Source: G963667915 sp965197385
GTDB taxonomy: Bacteria > Acidobacteriota > Vicinamibacteria > Vicinamibacterales > UBA823
Length of the DNA stretch: 64,000 nucleotides
Assembly: GCA_965197385.1 (NCBI GenBank)
Contig: CBDANA010000008.1
Coordinates: forward strand, 248,001-312,000
Direction of reading: 5' to 3'
A program made the translations under genes and the position numbers. The notes under the pieces were generated by a model that had not been told where the DNA came from, did no database searches, and was given only the letters and a program-made list of their open reading frames with translations. Numbering within the stretch: position 1 is the stretch's first letter; the number at the start of each line of letters is the position of its first letter. Shown here in pieces: positions 18,878 to 27,101 of this stretch.

Positions 18878-19891
18878 TCAGTCCCTGTGGCGCAGCGTCA
18901 CGGGTTCCCATTGCCCGCTCTCGGCGCTACGGAACACCGCGTCGATGACGGTCATGTTGGCCACGGCGTCCTCGAGCGGTGTTGGAACGGGCGTGTCCTG
19001 GAGAATCGCTTCCGAGAACAGGTCGCCCTGAATCGTGTACTGGTCGCAGATCTCCAGCGCGATCTCTTCGCGCCGGCCGTCGGAATGCTGCCACCAGAGC
19101 CGGCAGCGGCGGTCGGGCGGCGGGTTGAACGGAATCTCGATTTCCACCTGCCCGGCGTCGCCGAGCAAACTGACGCGCTGACACGGCGCCGCCTGCGTCG
19201 AACAGACAAACGACGACGTCCCTTCCGCGAATTCCAGGATCGCCGACGTGTGCCGGTCTGTTCCAAATCGGGGATCGCGGTCGATGACGCCGCATACCCG
19301 GATCGGCTCCGCGTCGAACATGAACCGCGACAGCGACAACGGATAACAGCCGATATCCATGAGCGCACCACCGCCGAGGTCGGCCTGGTTGCGTATATCA
19401 CCGGCATTATCGTTGAAGTAACTGAACACCACCTGAATGGTCCGCAAGCGTCCGATGCCACCGGTGCGCACGATGCTCCGGGCGCGCTGCCACTGGGGAT
19501 GGTGGCGATACATGAACGCCTCCATCACCTTAAGGCGAGGGTGCTGCTTCGCGGCCGCGACCAGCCGCCGGCCGTCGGCGGCCGACAGGCCGATCGGCTT
19601 CTCGCAGAGCACATGTTTGCCGGCTTCGAGCGCCTTGATGCTCCAGGGCACGTGCAGATGGTTCGGCAGCGGATTATAGACGGCGTCGATCTCATCGTCG
19701 GCCAGTAGGGCGTCATACGACCCGTAGGCCGTGGCGAGCCCCAGCCGGTCGGCCGCGGCTTGCGCGGCGTCCAGGCGTCGCGACGAGATGGCCACGACCT
19801 CGCACGACGCCGCCTGCTGCATCGCCGGGATGACTCTGGCGCGGCCGATCTTCGCCGTGCTGAGGACCCCCCACGTAACCTTAATCTTCAT
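18878..19891 (-). CDS. Gfo/Idh/MocA family NAD(P)-dependent oxidoreductase
   Basis: A 337-residue protein. ATG 19891 is chosen because it gives the canonical beginning MKIKVTWGVLSTAKIGRARV, a Rossmann-type dinucleotide-binding segment; the longer frame adds unrelated residues. Conserved features are YNPLPNHLHVPWSIKALEAG, CEKPIGL (the EKP motif with the catalytic Lys) and GALMDIGCYPLSLSRFM, with the Asp and Cys-Tyr of the substrate site. The C-terminal half is the usual beta-sheet domain. These cytoplasmic enzymes act on sugars, inositols or related diols; the substrate is not deducible. It is divergent from the broken permease gene that follows on the same strand. Confidence 0.85.
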   Translation of the reverse strand: MKIKVTWGVLSTAKIGRARVIPAMQQAASCEVVAISSRRLDAAQAAADRLGLATAYGSYDALLADDEIDAVYNPLPNHLHVPWSIKALEAGKHVLCEKPIGLSAADGRRLVAAAKQHPRLKVMEAFMYRHHPQWQRARSIVRTGGIGRLRTIQVVFSYFNDNAGDIRNQADLGGGALMDIGCYPLSLSRFMFDAEPIRVCGVIDRDPRFGTDRHTSAILEFAEGTSSFVCSTQAAPCQRVSLLGDAGQVEIEIPFNPPPDRRCRLWWQHSDGRREEIALEICDQYTIQGDLFSEAILQDTPVPTPLEDAVANMTVIDAVFRSAESGQWEPVTLRHRD

Positions 19892-19941
19892 CGCATGCGT
19901 GCGGCCGTGCCCGAGGCACCTCGCGGAGTCGCGCCTTAACC

Positions 19942-21717
19942 TCAGAGCGGCCAGAACAGAAGGATGAGGGGCAACCCGACAGCCACCACGAGCACCTCCA
20001 AGGGCAGCCCCATCCGCCAGTAGTCGCCGAACTTGTAGCCACCGGGACCCATGATGATCGTGTTGTTCTTGTGTCCAATCGGCGTCAGGAAGGCGCACGA
20101 GGCGGCCACCGCGACAGCCATCAGGAATGGATCCGGACTGACGTAGAGGTGGCGAGCGATCTCGACGCCGATGGGCGCGGCGACCAGGGCCGTGGCGACG
20201 TTGTTGAGCACATCAGAGAGGGTCATCGTCACGATCATCAGGATGGCAAGCACGGCAGCGACGGGGAGTCCCTGCGATCAGCCGACAATCACTCGAGCGA
20301 TGAAGGCTGTTCCGCCGCTCTCCTCGAGTGCGGTGCCTATCGGAATCAAGCAGCCCAGCAGCACGATGACCGGCCATTCGACCGACTCGTACAGCCGCGA
20401 CAGCGGCACGATGCGCAGCAAGAGGTAGATGACCACCACGGCTCCGAGCGCAACCGGCAGGTAGAGCAGGCCGACGCTCGCGGCCAGGACCGCGACAGCG
20501 AAGGCCAGCACCGCCACCCACGCCTTGCGCCGCTGGAGCACTCGGATGCCACGATCGGCCAACGGGAGGCACCCCAGCCACTCGACAACATCCGGTAGAC
20601 TCTCGGAGTGGCCGAGCAGTAACAGGATGTCACCGGGTTCGATACGCAACTTGCGTACCCGGTCACGGAACCGCCGCCCGCTGCGCGAGACACCGAGGAG
20701 CGTCACCTCGTGCCGATACAGGAGCCGGAGGTCGAGCGCGGAGCGTCCCGCGATCCGTGCGTCGTTCGACACCACGACCTCGAGCAGTTCGAGAGTCTCG
20801 CTCGCCACGCCACCGTGCTTCTCGGCACCGGCGTATTCGAGTCCCGCCGAGCCCAGGAATTGTTCGATCGCCTGAGGGGCGCCTTCCATCACGATGACGT
20901 CGCCCTCGCGGATGACCTCGCTGCGTGCCGCGCCCGCGAGACGCGTCCCGCGTCGGATCACGCCGAGCAGGTTGACATCGTCCTCATCCGCCACGGACTG
21001 CAGCTCGCGCAGCTTCATACCAACCGCCTTGGATGTGTCGCCCACGCGCCCTTCAGCGATGTAGCCCCGCAGGTCTATCAACTCTTCTGCGCTGTCGAGT
21101 CCACGCCGCTCGACCGGGATCAGTCGCCAGCCGATGAGCGCGACGTAGGCGACACCCACGATCGCCACGACGAGACCGACCGGCGCGAAGTCGAACATGC
21201 GGTAGGAGGCTCCGAGCGCCTGCTCCCGGAACGTCGCGATGACAACGTTGGGAGGCGTCCCGATCAACGTCACCATGCCGCCGAGAATCGACGCGAACGA
21301 GAGCGGCATGAGGGTGAGCGCCGGACTTCGCTTCGCCTTCCGGGCGGCCTGCATATCCACTGGCATCAGCAACGCGAGCGCAGCGACGTTGTTCATCACC
21401 GCGCTCAGCGCGGCGGCGATCGTCGACATGACCGCGATATGCAGGCGCCGCCCCCGCGAGGCGCTGACGAGGTGACGGGCCAGGACCTCGATCGCACCGG
21501 ACCCGTAGAGTCCTTGGCTGATGATCAGCGCCAGCGCGATGATCACCGTGGCGGGATGCCCAAAGCCGGCGAACACCGCCGCACCAGGAATGGCGCCGCC
21601 GATGTAGGCAACGATCAAGGCGCCGAACGCGACGATGTCGTATCTCACCCGCCCCCACAGGAGCAGGCCGAAGATCGCGAAGAGCACCGCGAAGAGAAAT
21701 AGCTGATCCGGGGTCAT
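19942..21717 (-). pseudogene. SLC13-type permease with TrkA-C domains, internal stop
   Basis: The product reads as a single 591-codon permease interrupted by TGA at 20278-20280. The N-terminal half has membrane helices with a loop NNVAALALLMPV and the motif GTPPNVVIATF. Two TrkA-C/RCK_C-like cytoplasmic domains (about residues 205-380) follow, then further helices. After the stop the same frame continues SQGLPVAAVLAILMIVTMTL and ends with PIGHKNNTIIMGPGGY, the second conserved pore loop, and LFWPL. Members of this family move sulfate, dicarboxylates or other anions with sodium or protons. The stop would remove the second transport repeat. A single nonsense change is all that separates it from an intact gene. 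Confidence 0.8.
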
Positions 21718-21785
21718 CGCGCGTCGCTGGCGGATGACAGACCGCCCACCTCAGAGACCGCCAGAAGATACCACCTGCGACCCGG

Positions 21786-21805
21786 TTTCCACCTATAATC
21801 CGGTG
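21786..21805 (+). promoter_or_regulatory. Promoter-like motif with TATAAT, shared with 14368
   Basis: Identical 20-mer TTTCCACCTATAATCCGGTG, -10 hexamer at 21794-21799, followed by G so that the dyad here is CCACC/GGTGG. It lies 56 nt upstream of the cupin ATG and reads away from the permease gene. Confidence 0.5.
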
Positions 21806-21854
21806 GTTCACGTTGATGTTGATGCGGAGGTCGGTTTGAACCAGGGAGAGAGCC

Positions 21855-22364
21855 ATGCCGAACATTCTTGCAGCCTTGCTCGTGCTCGCGCAGGCGAGCG
21901 CGACGTCCATCCCGGCGGTCGATGTGAAGGCCGCCGACCTTCACGCCACCTTGGAGAATGCGATCGCGAACGGCGTGGCGGACACGCCGATACGGACCGT
22001 CGATACGGGCGGGCTCCATGTCGGCCTCGCGCTCGTTCATCGGGGCCAGGCGGCGAACGTCGTCGCCGGTACGATCCACAGCGAAGTCACCGAGGTCTAC
22101 ACCATCCTCGACGGCTCAGGCACGCTGGTCACCGGTGGCCGCCTGATCGATCCGCAGCCGCGTGAGAACACGGCGCGCCGACGGATGGTGTCGGGGCCCG
22201 GGTGGACGGGTGCCGGCATGGAAGGTGGGGTGACCCGTCAGGTCGCCGAGGGCGACGTCATCATCATCCCAGCGGGCACGCCGCACTATTTCTCCGACGT
22301 TCCAGAGTCGATTACCTACACCGTCGTGCGGATCGACCCGGGCCAGGGACTGACGCTCAAGTGA
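21855..22364 (+). CDS. Secreted cupin-domain protein
   Basis: A 169-residue protein. The N-terminus MPNILAALLVLAQASATSIP is a short signal peptide. The body is one cupin beta-barrel: GTIHSEVTEVYTILDGSGTL is the first cupin motif, with His and two Glu-type ligands, and GDVIIIPAGTPHYFSDV is the second, with the last His. Such proteins bind a divalent metal and may be dioxygenases, isomerases or sugar-binding proteins; the activity is unknown. The gene has AGGGAGAG upstream and the 20-nt promoter motif 50 bp before it. It is divergent from the permease gene. Confidence 0.75.
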   Translation: MPNILAALLVLAQASATSIPAVDVKAADLHATLENAIANGVADTPIRTVDTGGLHVGLALVHRGQAANVVAGTIHSEVTEVYTILDGSGTLVTGGRLIDPQPRENTARRRMVSGPGWTGAGMEGGVTRQVAEGDVIIIPAGTPHYFSDVPESITYTVVRIDPGQGLTLK

Positions 22365-22504
22365 CGGCCCCTCGCCACCCGAGGTCGGCCTGTGAGCGGC
22401 TCGCCAGGAGACCGACGGCCGGCCGCACTCTAATTTCCCCAGTAGACGGGTTATCATATGTCCTGTCAGCAGCTGAACCCGTTCCACATAACCGATAGGA
22501 GGAA

Positions 22505-22837
22505 ATGGTGGCAAGAGCCAAGGGACTGAACGAAGCAATGACGAAATCCCAGATGTTCGCGGAAATCGCCGAGAACACCGAACTGTCCAAACGAAACGTC
22601 GCCTCCGTATTCGATGCACTGGGCACCGTAATCGAGCGGCATATCAGAAAGGGCGCTGTCGGATACTGCACCGTCCTGGGGTTGATGAAGATCAAGACCG
22701 TCAAGAAGCCGGCCCGGGAAGCCAGGCAGAATGTCCCGAACCCATTTCGGCCCGGGGAGTTCATGGATGTCAAGGCCAAGCCCGCCACCACACACGTGAA
22801 GGTTCTTGCCCTCAAGAAGCTCAAGGACATGGCATAG
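22505..22837 (+). CDS. HU/IHF-like DNA-binding protein
   Basis: A 110-residue protein. AGGAGG (22497-22502) lies only 2 nt before ATG 22505, so the GTG codon at 22508 (5 nt spacing) may be the true start. Residues 13-45 form the two-helix dimerisation body (TKSQMFAEIAENTELSKRNV, then ASVFDALGTVIE). A beta arm region contains KTVKKPAREARQNVPNPFRP, corresponding to the DNA-intercalating arm with its Pro, and the protein ends with VKVLALKKLKDMA. It is longer than classical HU (90 residues) and resembles the HU-like proteins of several phyla. It is followed closely by a cold-shock gene. Confidence 0.8.
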   Translation: MVARAKGLNEAMTKSQMFAEIAENTELSKRNVASVFDALGTVIERHIRKGAVGYCTVLGLMKIKTVKKPAREARQNVPNPFRPGEFMDVKAKPATTHVKVLALKKLKDMA

Positions 22838-22936
22838 CCTGACCGAGATCGATTCAGGCCATCGCCTGCCCATAGACACTAGCAATCACAGCGCGACGCA
22901 GACGGCCCCCATTGGGCCTCTCTCAAAGGAACCAGC

Positions 22937-23140
22937 ATGTCCACGACCACAGGAACCATCAAGCGGCTGACCAACAACGGATTCGGATTCATCGCCGGCC
23001 CAGACGGCACGGAGTACTTCTTCCATCAGTCGGCGTGCGTCGGTACGCCTTTCGGCCAACTGCGGGAAGGCCAGACCGTGACGATGACGGTGGGCCAGGG
23101 CCCAAAGGGCCCCCGCGCCGAGAACGTCCAAGCCGAATAG
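22937..23140 (+). CDS. Cold-shock domain protein
   Basis: A 67-residue single cold-shock domain, a five-stranded OB fold that binds single-stranded RNA and DNA. The first RNA-binding motif is present as NGFGFIAGPDG and the second as YFFHQSAC; the N-terminus reads TTTGTIKRLTNNGFGFI. AAGGAAC lies 10 bp upstream of ATG 22937. The length is typical for this family. The gene follows the HU-like gene by 99 bp on the same strand. An untranslated leader with a short GCCTGA/TCAGGC dyad (22838-22860) could be regulatory, as is common for cold-shock genes. Confidence 0.85.
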   Translation: MSTTTGTIKRLTNNGFGFIAGPDGTEYFFHQSACVGTPFGQLREGQTVTMTVGQGPKGPRAENVQAE

Positions 23141-23229
23141 CCCATCCGGCGATGCAGGCGCATGGAGAACCGCCCCCCGGATCTTCATGCGCCCTGCGCA
23201 CTCCCCGCGCCATTCCTCCAGCTCGTCGA

Positions 23230-25002
23230 CTATCTCGGCGCCCTGCCGTGCCGCACGATCAGGTACGCGGCCGTCGCCGCAATGCCCAACGCTATAATCG
23301 AGCCGGTGTTCAGCAGACCGGTCTCAGGGTACCAGACGATCAGATACCCGAGGGCGCCGGGCAGCAGCGCATAGTAGACGAACGGGATGATCGTGAGGCG
23401 TATCACCGCACCTTCTCTGCCGAGCAATCCCACGACGGCGGATGCGGCCACGACGTTGTGCACGCAGATCATGTTGCCCGCCGCGCCGCCGACGGCCTGC
23501 AACGCCACGACCCAGGTCGGGTCGACGCCGATTCGCTGGCCCATGTCGAACTGGAACAGCGAGAACATCATGTTGCTGACCGTGTTACTTCCCGCGACCG
23601 CGGCGCCGATCCCGCCGATGAACGGCGCGACGATCGGCCACGCGGAGCCCACAAGCGCCGCGACCCCATCGGCCAGCGCGATCGGCATCCGCTCGTACCC
23701 GGCAGCCCCACCGTAGCTGTTGATGAACACCTGCACCATCGGCACCGTGAAGACCAGCGCGACCGACGCGGCGGCCGTCACGCGCAGCGACGTCGTCCAC
23801 GAGGTCTTGTACGACGCGGTCGGGATCTGGTGAAGCCACCAGGCGGCCAGGGACACCACGATGAAGATGGTCCCGGGCAGGAAGAGTGGCTGCACGCTGG
23901 CCGACACCTCGGTGCCGAAGATATTCGGCCAGCTGATCGTCCACGCCTGCAGCCAGCCTCCGAACGGCAGGGTGCGCAGGCGCGTCAGGAGCAGGAGTGC
24001 CGCGACGAGGACGTAGGGCGACCAGGCCTTGCGCAGGCTCATCGAGCCGCTGCGGTGCGTGACATCCTTCGGCTGAATCGAGCCGGTCCAGTCGGCCGGC
24101 CAATTCTCCTTCCGATCGAACTCCCAGGCCTGCTCGGGCGGCGGGACGAAGATGCCGCGGCGCGCCGCGGTGACCACAATCGCCAGTCCGACGAGACTGC
24201 CGAGCAACGACGGAAACTCGGGTCCCAGGAAGTAGGCGGCAGCGACATAGGGGATCGTCATCGCGCAGGCGGCGAACAGCGCGAACTTCCACACCTGGAG
24301 CCCTTCGGCTACCGAGCGATTCTTGCCGAAGAAGCGGGTGATGGCCGACACCAGGATGAGCGGGACGAGCGTGCCCGCCGCGGCGTGCAGGATTGCGACT
24401 TTCAGCCCGATGAACGCCAGAAAGGCGTTCCAGTCGACGTAGCCGAGCTGAGCCGCGTACTCCCGAATCGCCGGATCGGCCGACAGGCCGGTGTTCACGC
24501 CGACAAGGATCGGGGTGCCAGCCGCGCCGAAGCTCACGGGCGTGCTTTGGATGATCATGCCGGCGGTCACCGCCGCCATTCCGGGAAAGCCCAATCCTAC
24601 TAGCAACGGCACGGCGACCGCCGCGGGTGTCCCGAACCCGGCCGATCCTTCAATGAACGAGCCGAACAACCAGGCGATGATGATGACCTGCACCCGGCGG
24701 TCGGGGGTGATGTCGGTGAACCCCTGACGAATGGTCTTGAGGGCGCCGCTCTCCTGTAGCGTGTTCAGCAAGAGGATGGCGCCGAAGATGATGTACAGGA
24801 GCGTGCCCGCCACGATCAGCCCGTTGATTGACGCGGCGAGGACTTGCACGGCGGGCACCTGCCACACGGCCAATGCGAGGACGATCGCGGTACCGAACGA
24901 CAGCGGCATGGCGCGGCTCGCCGGCCAGCGGAGGATCACGAGAAATACGGCCACCGTGATGATCGGTAGCAGGGAGAGCACCGAGAGGGTCGCCACACTC
25001 AT
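23230..25002 (-). CDS. lctP: L-lactate permease
   Basis: A 590-residue polytopic membrane protein of the LctP family, which imports L-lactate (and glycolate) with protons. ATG 25002 gives a first helix MSVATLSVLSLLPIITVAVF; the longer frame adds a soluble, non-conserved leader. Recognisable segments are FGSFIEGSAGFGTPAAVAVP and GFPGMAAVTAGMIIQSTPVS, and near the C-terminus GSNTVSNMMFSLFQFDMG and GNMICVHNVVAASAVVGL. About 13 hydrophobic segments can be counted. No lactate dehydrogenase gene is adjacent, so it appears to be a standalone carrier. It is apparently intact, unlike the neighbouring SLC13 permease. Confidence 0.9.
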   Translation of the reverse strand: MSVATLSVLSLLPIITVAVFLVILRWPASRAMPLSFGTAIVLALAVWQVPAVQVLAASINGLIVAGTLLYIIFGAILLLNTLQESGALKTIRQGFTDITPDRRVQVIIIAWLFGSFIEGSAGFGTPAAVAVPLLVGLGFPGMAAVTAGMIIQSTPVSFGAAGTPILVGVNTGLSADPAIREYAAQLGYVDWNAFLAFIGLKVAILHAAAGTLVPLILVSAITRFFGKNRSVAEGLQVWKFALFAACAMTIPYVAAAYFLGPEFPSLLGSLVGLAIVVTAARRGIFVPPPEQAWEFDRKENWPADWTGSIQPKDVTHRSGSMSLRKAWSPYVLVAALLLLTRLRTLPFGGWLQAWTISWPNIFGTEVSASVQPLFLPGTIFIVVSLAAWWLHQIPTASYKTSWTTSLRVTAAASVALVFTVPMVQVFINSYGGAAGYERMPIALADGVAALVGSAWPIVAPFIGGIGAAVAGSNTVSNMMFSLFQFDMGQRIGVDPTWVVALQAVGGAAGNMICVHNVVAASAVVGLLGREGAVIRLTIIPFVYYALLPGALGYLIVWYPETGLLNTGSIIALGIAATAAYLIVRHGRAPR

Positions 25003-25124
25003 AGTTTCCGTCCGTTCCCCTTCGACCGTGCCCGCTGAAATCGGCGTCCGGCGCCGTCGGAGGTGTGGCCCATGATACAGAGTCTGGCGCCGCACCGCAG
25101 AACGGCTATGGTCTGAGCGGCGTC

Positions 25125-26655
25125 ATGACAGCCCGCACGCCCCGGAAGCGCCGCACCAGTCTCGGCATTGAAGCCCTGGCAGCAGACGACTTTCGTACGC
25201 TGCTCGAGGCCGGCCAGGAACCCCTCGCCGTCCTCGGGGCGGGCGGGGTGATCCAATACGCCAGCCCCGCCTGGGCGGCCCCGCTCGGCGCTTCGCCGGA
25301 GGAGCTCCAGGGTCGCAGTCTGTTCGATCGGCTTGCCCCGGAGAGCGTCCCGGAGATCAGCGAGGCCATGGAAGACGCGCTCGGCGGAGCAACATCGGTG
25401 CGCCTGGACGTCCAGGTGCTGTCCCGGGACGATTCGTCGATCTCGATCTACCGAGCGGCTGGAGCGATCCATCCGCCGGATGCGCTACGTAACCGAACGC
25501 AATAAGAAGTATCTCTTCGCCGTGCTCGTGCTGGCGCTCGACCGCCACGAGCTCATCGCCGACATGCTGGGCCGCAACGGCCGGGACGCCCTCCTCGTAA
25601 AAGTTGGCGAGCGGCTACAGGGCGCCCTGCGCCCCGGTGACCAGGTCTCCCACCTGATCGCCGACGAGCTCTGGGTCTTCGTCGACCAGATCCGCAAACC
25701 GGACGACGTGATCGTGATCACCCGTCGCATCCAGAGAAGCCTGGAGCCCCCGTTCGACCTTGACTCGGAAGAGATCTCGATCACCGCGGCCATCGGAATC
25801 GCCCTGAGCGGTGAGGGGGTCGCGCGGGGCGAGGACATGCTGAAGAACGCCGCCACGGCCATGCACCGCGCGAGAGCCCAGGGCCCGGGTCGTTATAAGT
25901 TCTACGACTTGGACATGCGCGAGCGCGTGAGGAAACGCTTGCGGCTCGAAACGGACCTGCGTCTGGCCGTGGAGCGAAACGAGTTCTTCGTCCACTACCA
26001 GCCCATCGTGCCCATGAGTGAAACGATCCTGCAGCGCGGTTGCGCGCAGATCCGAACATGGCAGGAGCGGTTCAGTGAGATCCCTGGTGCGCCGTTCTCG
26101 CTCAGCATGAACTTCACCAGTGCGCATTTCATCGGGACCGCGGTGCTCGACGTTGTGTCGACGGCGCTCGAGCAGTCGGGACTGGATGGAAGCTGCTTAG
26201 TGGCCGAAATAACAGAGAGCGTGCTGCTCAGGGACGTCGACACGGTGCTGGCTGTCCTCGACGAGCTGAGGCGCATGAAGGTCCGCGTGCACCTCGACGA
26301 TTTCGGGACGGGGTACTCATCGCTGAGCTACCTCCACCGGTTGCCGGCGGACACCCTCAAGATCGATCGCTCGTTCATCAGCCGGCTCGGCGCTGACAGG
26401 GGGACGGACGTCCTCGTCAAAGCGATCGTCGACCTCGCCCACAACATGGGAAAGCAGGTGATTGCCGAGGGAATCGAAACCGAAGAGCAGGTAGCCATCG
26501 TCGAGCAGTTGGGTTGTGAGTTCGGACAAGGCTACTACTACGCCCGCCCCGGCGACGTCACGGCGATCGAGGCGCTGTTTGAGCGGTGTGCTGAATCAGG
26601 CGGCGCGCCGAACCGACGGCCGCAGCTGCCCGCGCCGGGTGGCCGGAAAGGCTAG
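25125..26655 (+). pseudogene. PAS-GGDEF-EAL protein, frameshifted and lacking EAL
   Basis: ATG 25125 starts a PAS domain (ALAADDFRTLLEAGQEPLAV to VLSRDDSSIS). The frame ends at 25505, while the neighbouring frame continues from about 25452 with RLERSIRRMRYVTERNKK and a GGDEF-like domain. The signature there is SHLIADELWVF instead of RxGGDEF, so no cyclase activity is expected. The EAL domain starts HYQPIVPMSETILQRGCAQI: the stretch of about 40 residues that should contain the EAL motif is absent. Later catalytic landmarks persist: EITESVLL, HLDDFGTGYSSLSYL, LKIDRSFI and IAEGIETEEQ. Intact proteins of this type synthesise or degrade c-di-GMP. This one could at most bind it. Confidence 0.8.
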
Positions 26656-27101
26656 AACGACACACAGGGGCGGCGACCGATTGCCGGCCCCCGTCCCTGT
26701 CCGTTGGATGAACGTCCTGCCAAGCCTGTCGTCTGAGTGGCCCGTGTCATAAATACGGCCGCATTCGGCCGTCGATGCTTTCCGCGTTCGCGCGACCGCC
26801 AAACCCGCCACCGCCGCCACGACCGCCCCTGCCGCCCCCGCGACGCGCGTCGCCTCCGCGATTGCCGAGGACCCGAGCAAAGTCGACGATGGTCGTTCCG
26901 GTCTGGTGTCGATCGCATCTTCCCGCACGAGCGCCGTGAGCTGGTCCAGGGTCATGACGCCCGTGACGTTCGACATGCATCCACTCCCTAGCAGCCCGCC
27001 GCGCATCCATTCACGCCGCCCTCGGACGAGCACAGATCAAAATGTCAGCGAACACAAGCCGCGCTGCCGACGCGGCCACGTAGCTCGGCAACGCGATTAC
27101 A
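26656..27101. other. Intergenic region with decayed fragments
   Basis: About 446 bp without an intact gene. It contains a Gly/Arg-rich open frame on the minus strand (about 26755-26890, RRGGGRGGRGGGGGFGGRAN) that could be the tail of a lost RNA-binding-type protein. It also holds a scrap of a glutamine-synthetase-like N-terminus (26905-26976) and a lone CTAGCAGCCCG (26988-26998) resembling a MITE-A end. Confidence 0.45.
26905..26976 (-). pseudogene. Scrap of a glutamine-synthetase-family N-terminus
   Basis: From ATG 26976 the frame reads MSNVTGVMTLDQLTALVRED and AIDT. This resembles the opening of glutamine synthetase family proteins (MTLxQLxALVxxGxIDT). The following residues do not continue the family. 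It is a short match and should be treated as suggestive. Confidence 0.35.

Noticed and set aside
20278..20280. TGA as a selenocysteine codon in the permease
   Set aside because: SLC13 transporters are not selenoproteins and no SECIS-like hairpin was noticed; the SelA-like gene at 2635 is an exported PLP enzyme, not selenocysteine synthase.
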